The notes under the pieces were generated by a model. That model did no database searches. It had not been told where the DNA came from and saw nothing but the letters and a program-made list of their open reading frames with translations. Below, piece by piece: positions 62,972 to 64,000 of a stretch of DNA of 64,000 nt (position 1 is the stretch's first letter; each line of letters begins with the position of its first letter). The position numbers were made by a program, and so were the translations under genes. This DNA is from Streptomyces sp. R28. Its GTDB lineage: Bacteria > Actinomycetota > Actinomycetes > Streptomycetales > Streptomycetaceae. Location of the stretch: positions 4,577,001-4,641,000 of the forward strand of contig NZ_CP163439.1 in the NCBI RefSeq assembly GCF_041052385.1, given 5' to 3'.

Positions 62972-64000
62972 TCACTTCCCGTGCAAACCCCTGCGGCGAC
63001 GTCCGCGAAGCACCAGCACGCCGCCGGCAGCGATGACCAGCAGGCCACCGAGGGCGCTGTACGTGGCAGCGCTGCTCGCCCCGGTGGAAGCCAGGTCGCC
63101 GGACGTGCTGCTCGGGGTCGACTGGCCGACGGGCGCGCCGACCTCCCCCTGCGCACGGGTGCCGGTCGTGCCGGGGGCCGAGACAACCGGCGTGACGGCG
63201 GTCGGCGTGGGGGCGGGCGTCGGCTTGTCAGCGCCGGCGGTCCCCGACCTGGGCTTCAGCTGAAGAGTCGTGATCGAGTACGGCGGCAGCGTCTGTGCGA
63301 CCGCCGTGCCCCGCTTCGCCGTCGTCAGGGCGGTGTCTCCCTTGCCGTACGAAACTGTCGTGACCGCCCCTGCGGCCGGGGTGAATCCGGCGTACGAGAG
63401 CGACACCTGCGCCGCGTTCTGCGGGCTCTTGTTGGTCAGCATGACGTTCAGACCGCCGGTGCTGTTCCGCACCGCGTGCACAGTGACCGACGAGTTGCCC
63501 GAGGACGACTTGACCATGGTGTCGCCAGGCTTCGCCAGTGCGGTCAGCGAGCGGATGCCCCAGTAGGTGGGGAAGGGCGTGTCGCGCCGCGGTTGGCACT
63601 TCCCGCCGGCGCAGGTTCCGGCGGAGAGTATGCCCCCGTCCTGGTAGTCGGTCTCGCCGTGGACGGTGGTGGGTGCTTGGTCCGTGCCGTTGTGCAGGTT
63701 CCACCAGTCAACGTGGGTGGCACCCTGCTCGAACCAGGTCATGTAGGTGTCCGGCGCGAACAGGGCCGCGGCCTGGCTGGTCAAGGCGGGCGAGCCGACG
63801 CCGTCGGTCTCGGTGACCGCGATCTCCACCGAAGCGGCGCGCGAGCCCGTGTACTTGGCGACCAGCGAGCGCAGCTCGGACGTGGTAGCGGCGATCTTGG
63901 AGGGGGTGTTCAGCAGGTCGGCCGTGGTTTTGCCGCCTGGATACCAGTGGACGATGACGAAGTCGATCGAGCTTCCCGCGATGGAGAGCACCGTGTTGTT
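62972..64000 (-). CDS. LAXTG-anchored cell-wall glycosidase, 5' end outside window
   Basis: C-terminal 339 or more residues of a secreted wall protein. The visible catalytic part has VIVHWYPGG and EIAVTETDG (probable nucleophile Glu) then WWNLHNGTDQA, a clan GH-A barrel pattern seen in arabinofuranosidase-like proteins. A beta-sandwich follows, then a Pro/Thr linker, and the sorting signal LASTG, a hydrophobic helix (YSALGGLLVIAAGGVLVLRG) and a basic tail. LAXTG is recognised by class E sortases of Streptomyces. With GH62 nearby, a role in arabinan or arabinoxylan breakdown is likely. Confidence 0.82.
   Translation of the reverse strand, partial: NNTVLSIAGSSIDFVIVHWYPGGKTTADLLNTPSKIAATTSELRSLVAKYTGSRAASVEIAVTETDGVGSPALTSQAAALFAPDTYMTWFEQGATHVDWWNLHNGTDQAPTTVHGETDYQDGGILSAGTCAGGKCQPRRDTPFPTYWGIRSLTALAKPGDTMVKSSSGNSSVTVHAVRNSTGGLNVMLTNKSPQNAAQVSLSYAGFTPAAGAVTTVSYGKGDTALTTAKRGTAVAQTLPPYSITTLQLKPRSGTAGADKPTPAPTPTAVTPVVSAPGTTGTRAQGEVGAPVGQSTPSSTSGDLASTGASSAATYSALGGLLVIAAGGVLVLRGRRRRGLHGK

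Noticed and set aside
1..64000. CRISPR arrays
   Set aside because: No repeats of 24-40 bases with regular unique spacers were seen. The only tandem repeats are the 33-bp and 42-bp arrays, which have no spacers.

Overview
The window is high-GC actinobacterial DNA and almost certainly Streptomyces. The evidence is strong third-position G/C in every real gene, frequent GTG starts, the HrdD-type sigma factor with its SigR promoter, an LAXTG-anchored exoenzyme and many TetR/MarR/IclR/WYL regulators. It falls into a conserved chromosomal left arm, a large DNA-modification/restriction island, a mosaic accessory stretch, a tRNA-Arg integration hot spot and an arabinan-degradation edge.

1-15.5 kb is ordinary Streptomyces backbone: a partial fruK behind a DeoR-type regulator, a DHA2 efflux pump divergent from a WYL regulator, a TetR regulator, hrdD, a GNAT acetyltransferase, a LigB dioxygenase divergent from its MarR neighbour, a second DHA2 pump with its TetR regulator, a secreted M6-like metalloprotease, a double-length IclR regulator and an FMN reductase. 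Three regulatory sites are legible here: a SigR promoter before hrdD, twin TetR-type operators before the TetR/pump pair, and a SoxR box with a 19-bp promoter spacer before the FMN reductase.

16.4-43.2 kb is a Dpd island, the 7-deazaguanine DNA modification and restriction system known from Salmonella Montevideo, in an actinobacterial layout. A rightward operon (queC-queE-queD-folE2) makes preQ0 from GTP. Divergent from it, a leftward modification operon encodes a DUF6884/YaaA-like protein, a DGQHR/DpdB protein, DpdA (the TGT-like base exchanger) and a second DpdB paralogue. After a 1.35-kb gene-free gap, a leftward restriction operon dpdE-F-G-H-I-J-K-D follows, in which every junction overlaps. 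The island lies between decayed IS5-type and IS3-type transposase fragments.

43.3-52 kb is a mosaic of small or unfamiliar genes: a short membrane protein, a GIY-YIG-like protein, coiled-coil and winged-helix-like proteins, an XRE regulator, a frameshifted pseudogene, and an overlapping pair of a tyrosine-recombinase-like gene and a DDE-transposase-like gene.

52.2-59.4 kb is an integration site. An intact tRNA-Arg(CCT) is followed by two further copies of its 3' half, marking two tandem elements with matching head and tail sequences and no recognisable integrase. The first (5.9 kb) carries an Asp23/AmaP envelope-stress cluster and a fatty-acid desaturase behind three 42-bp repeats. The second (1.1 kb) carries an RHH/PIN toxin-antitoxin pair. 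Beyond them are transposase, LysR/TetR and YceI remnants, a secreted GH62 arabinofuranosidase with a ricin-type lectin domain, and, running off the right edge, an LAXTG-anchored glycosidase.
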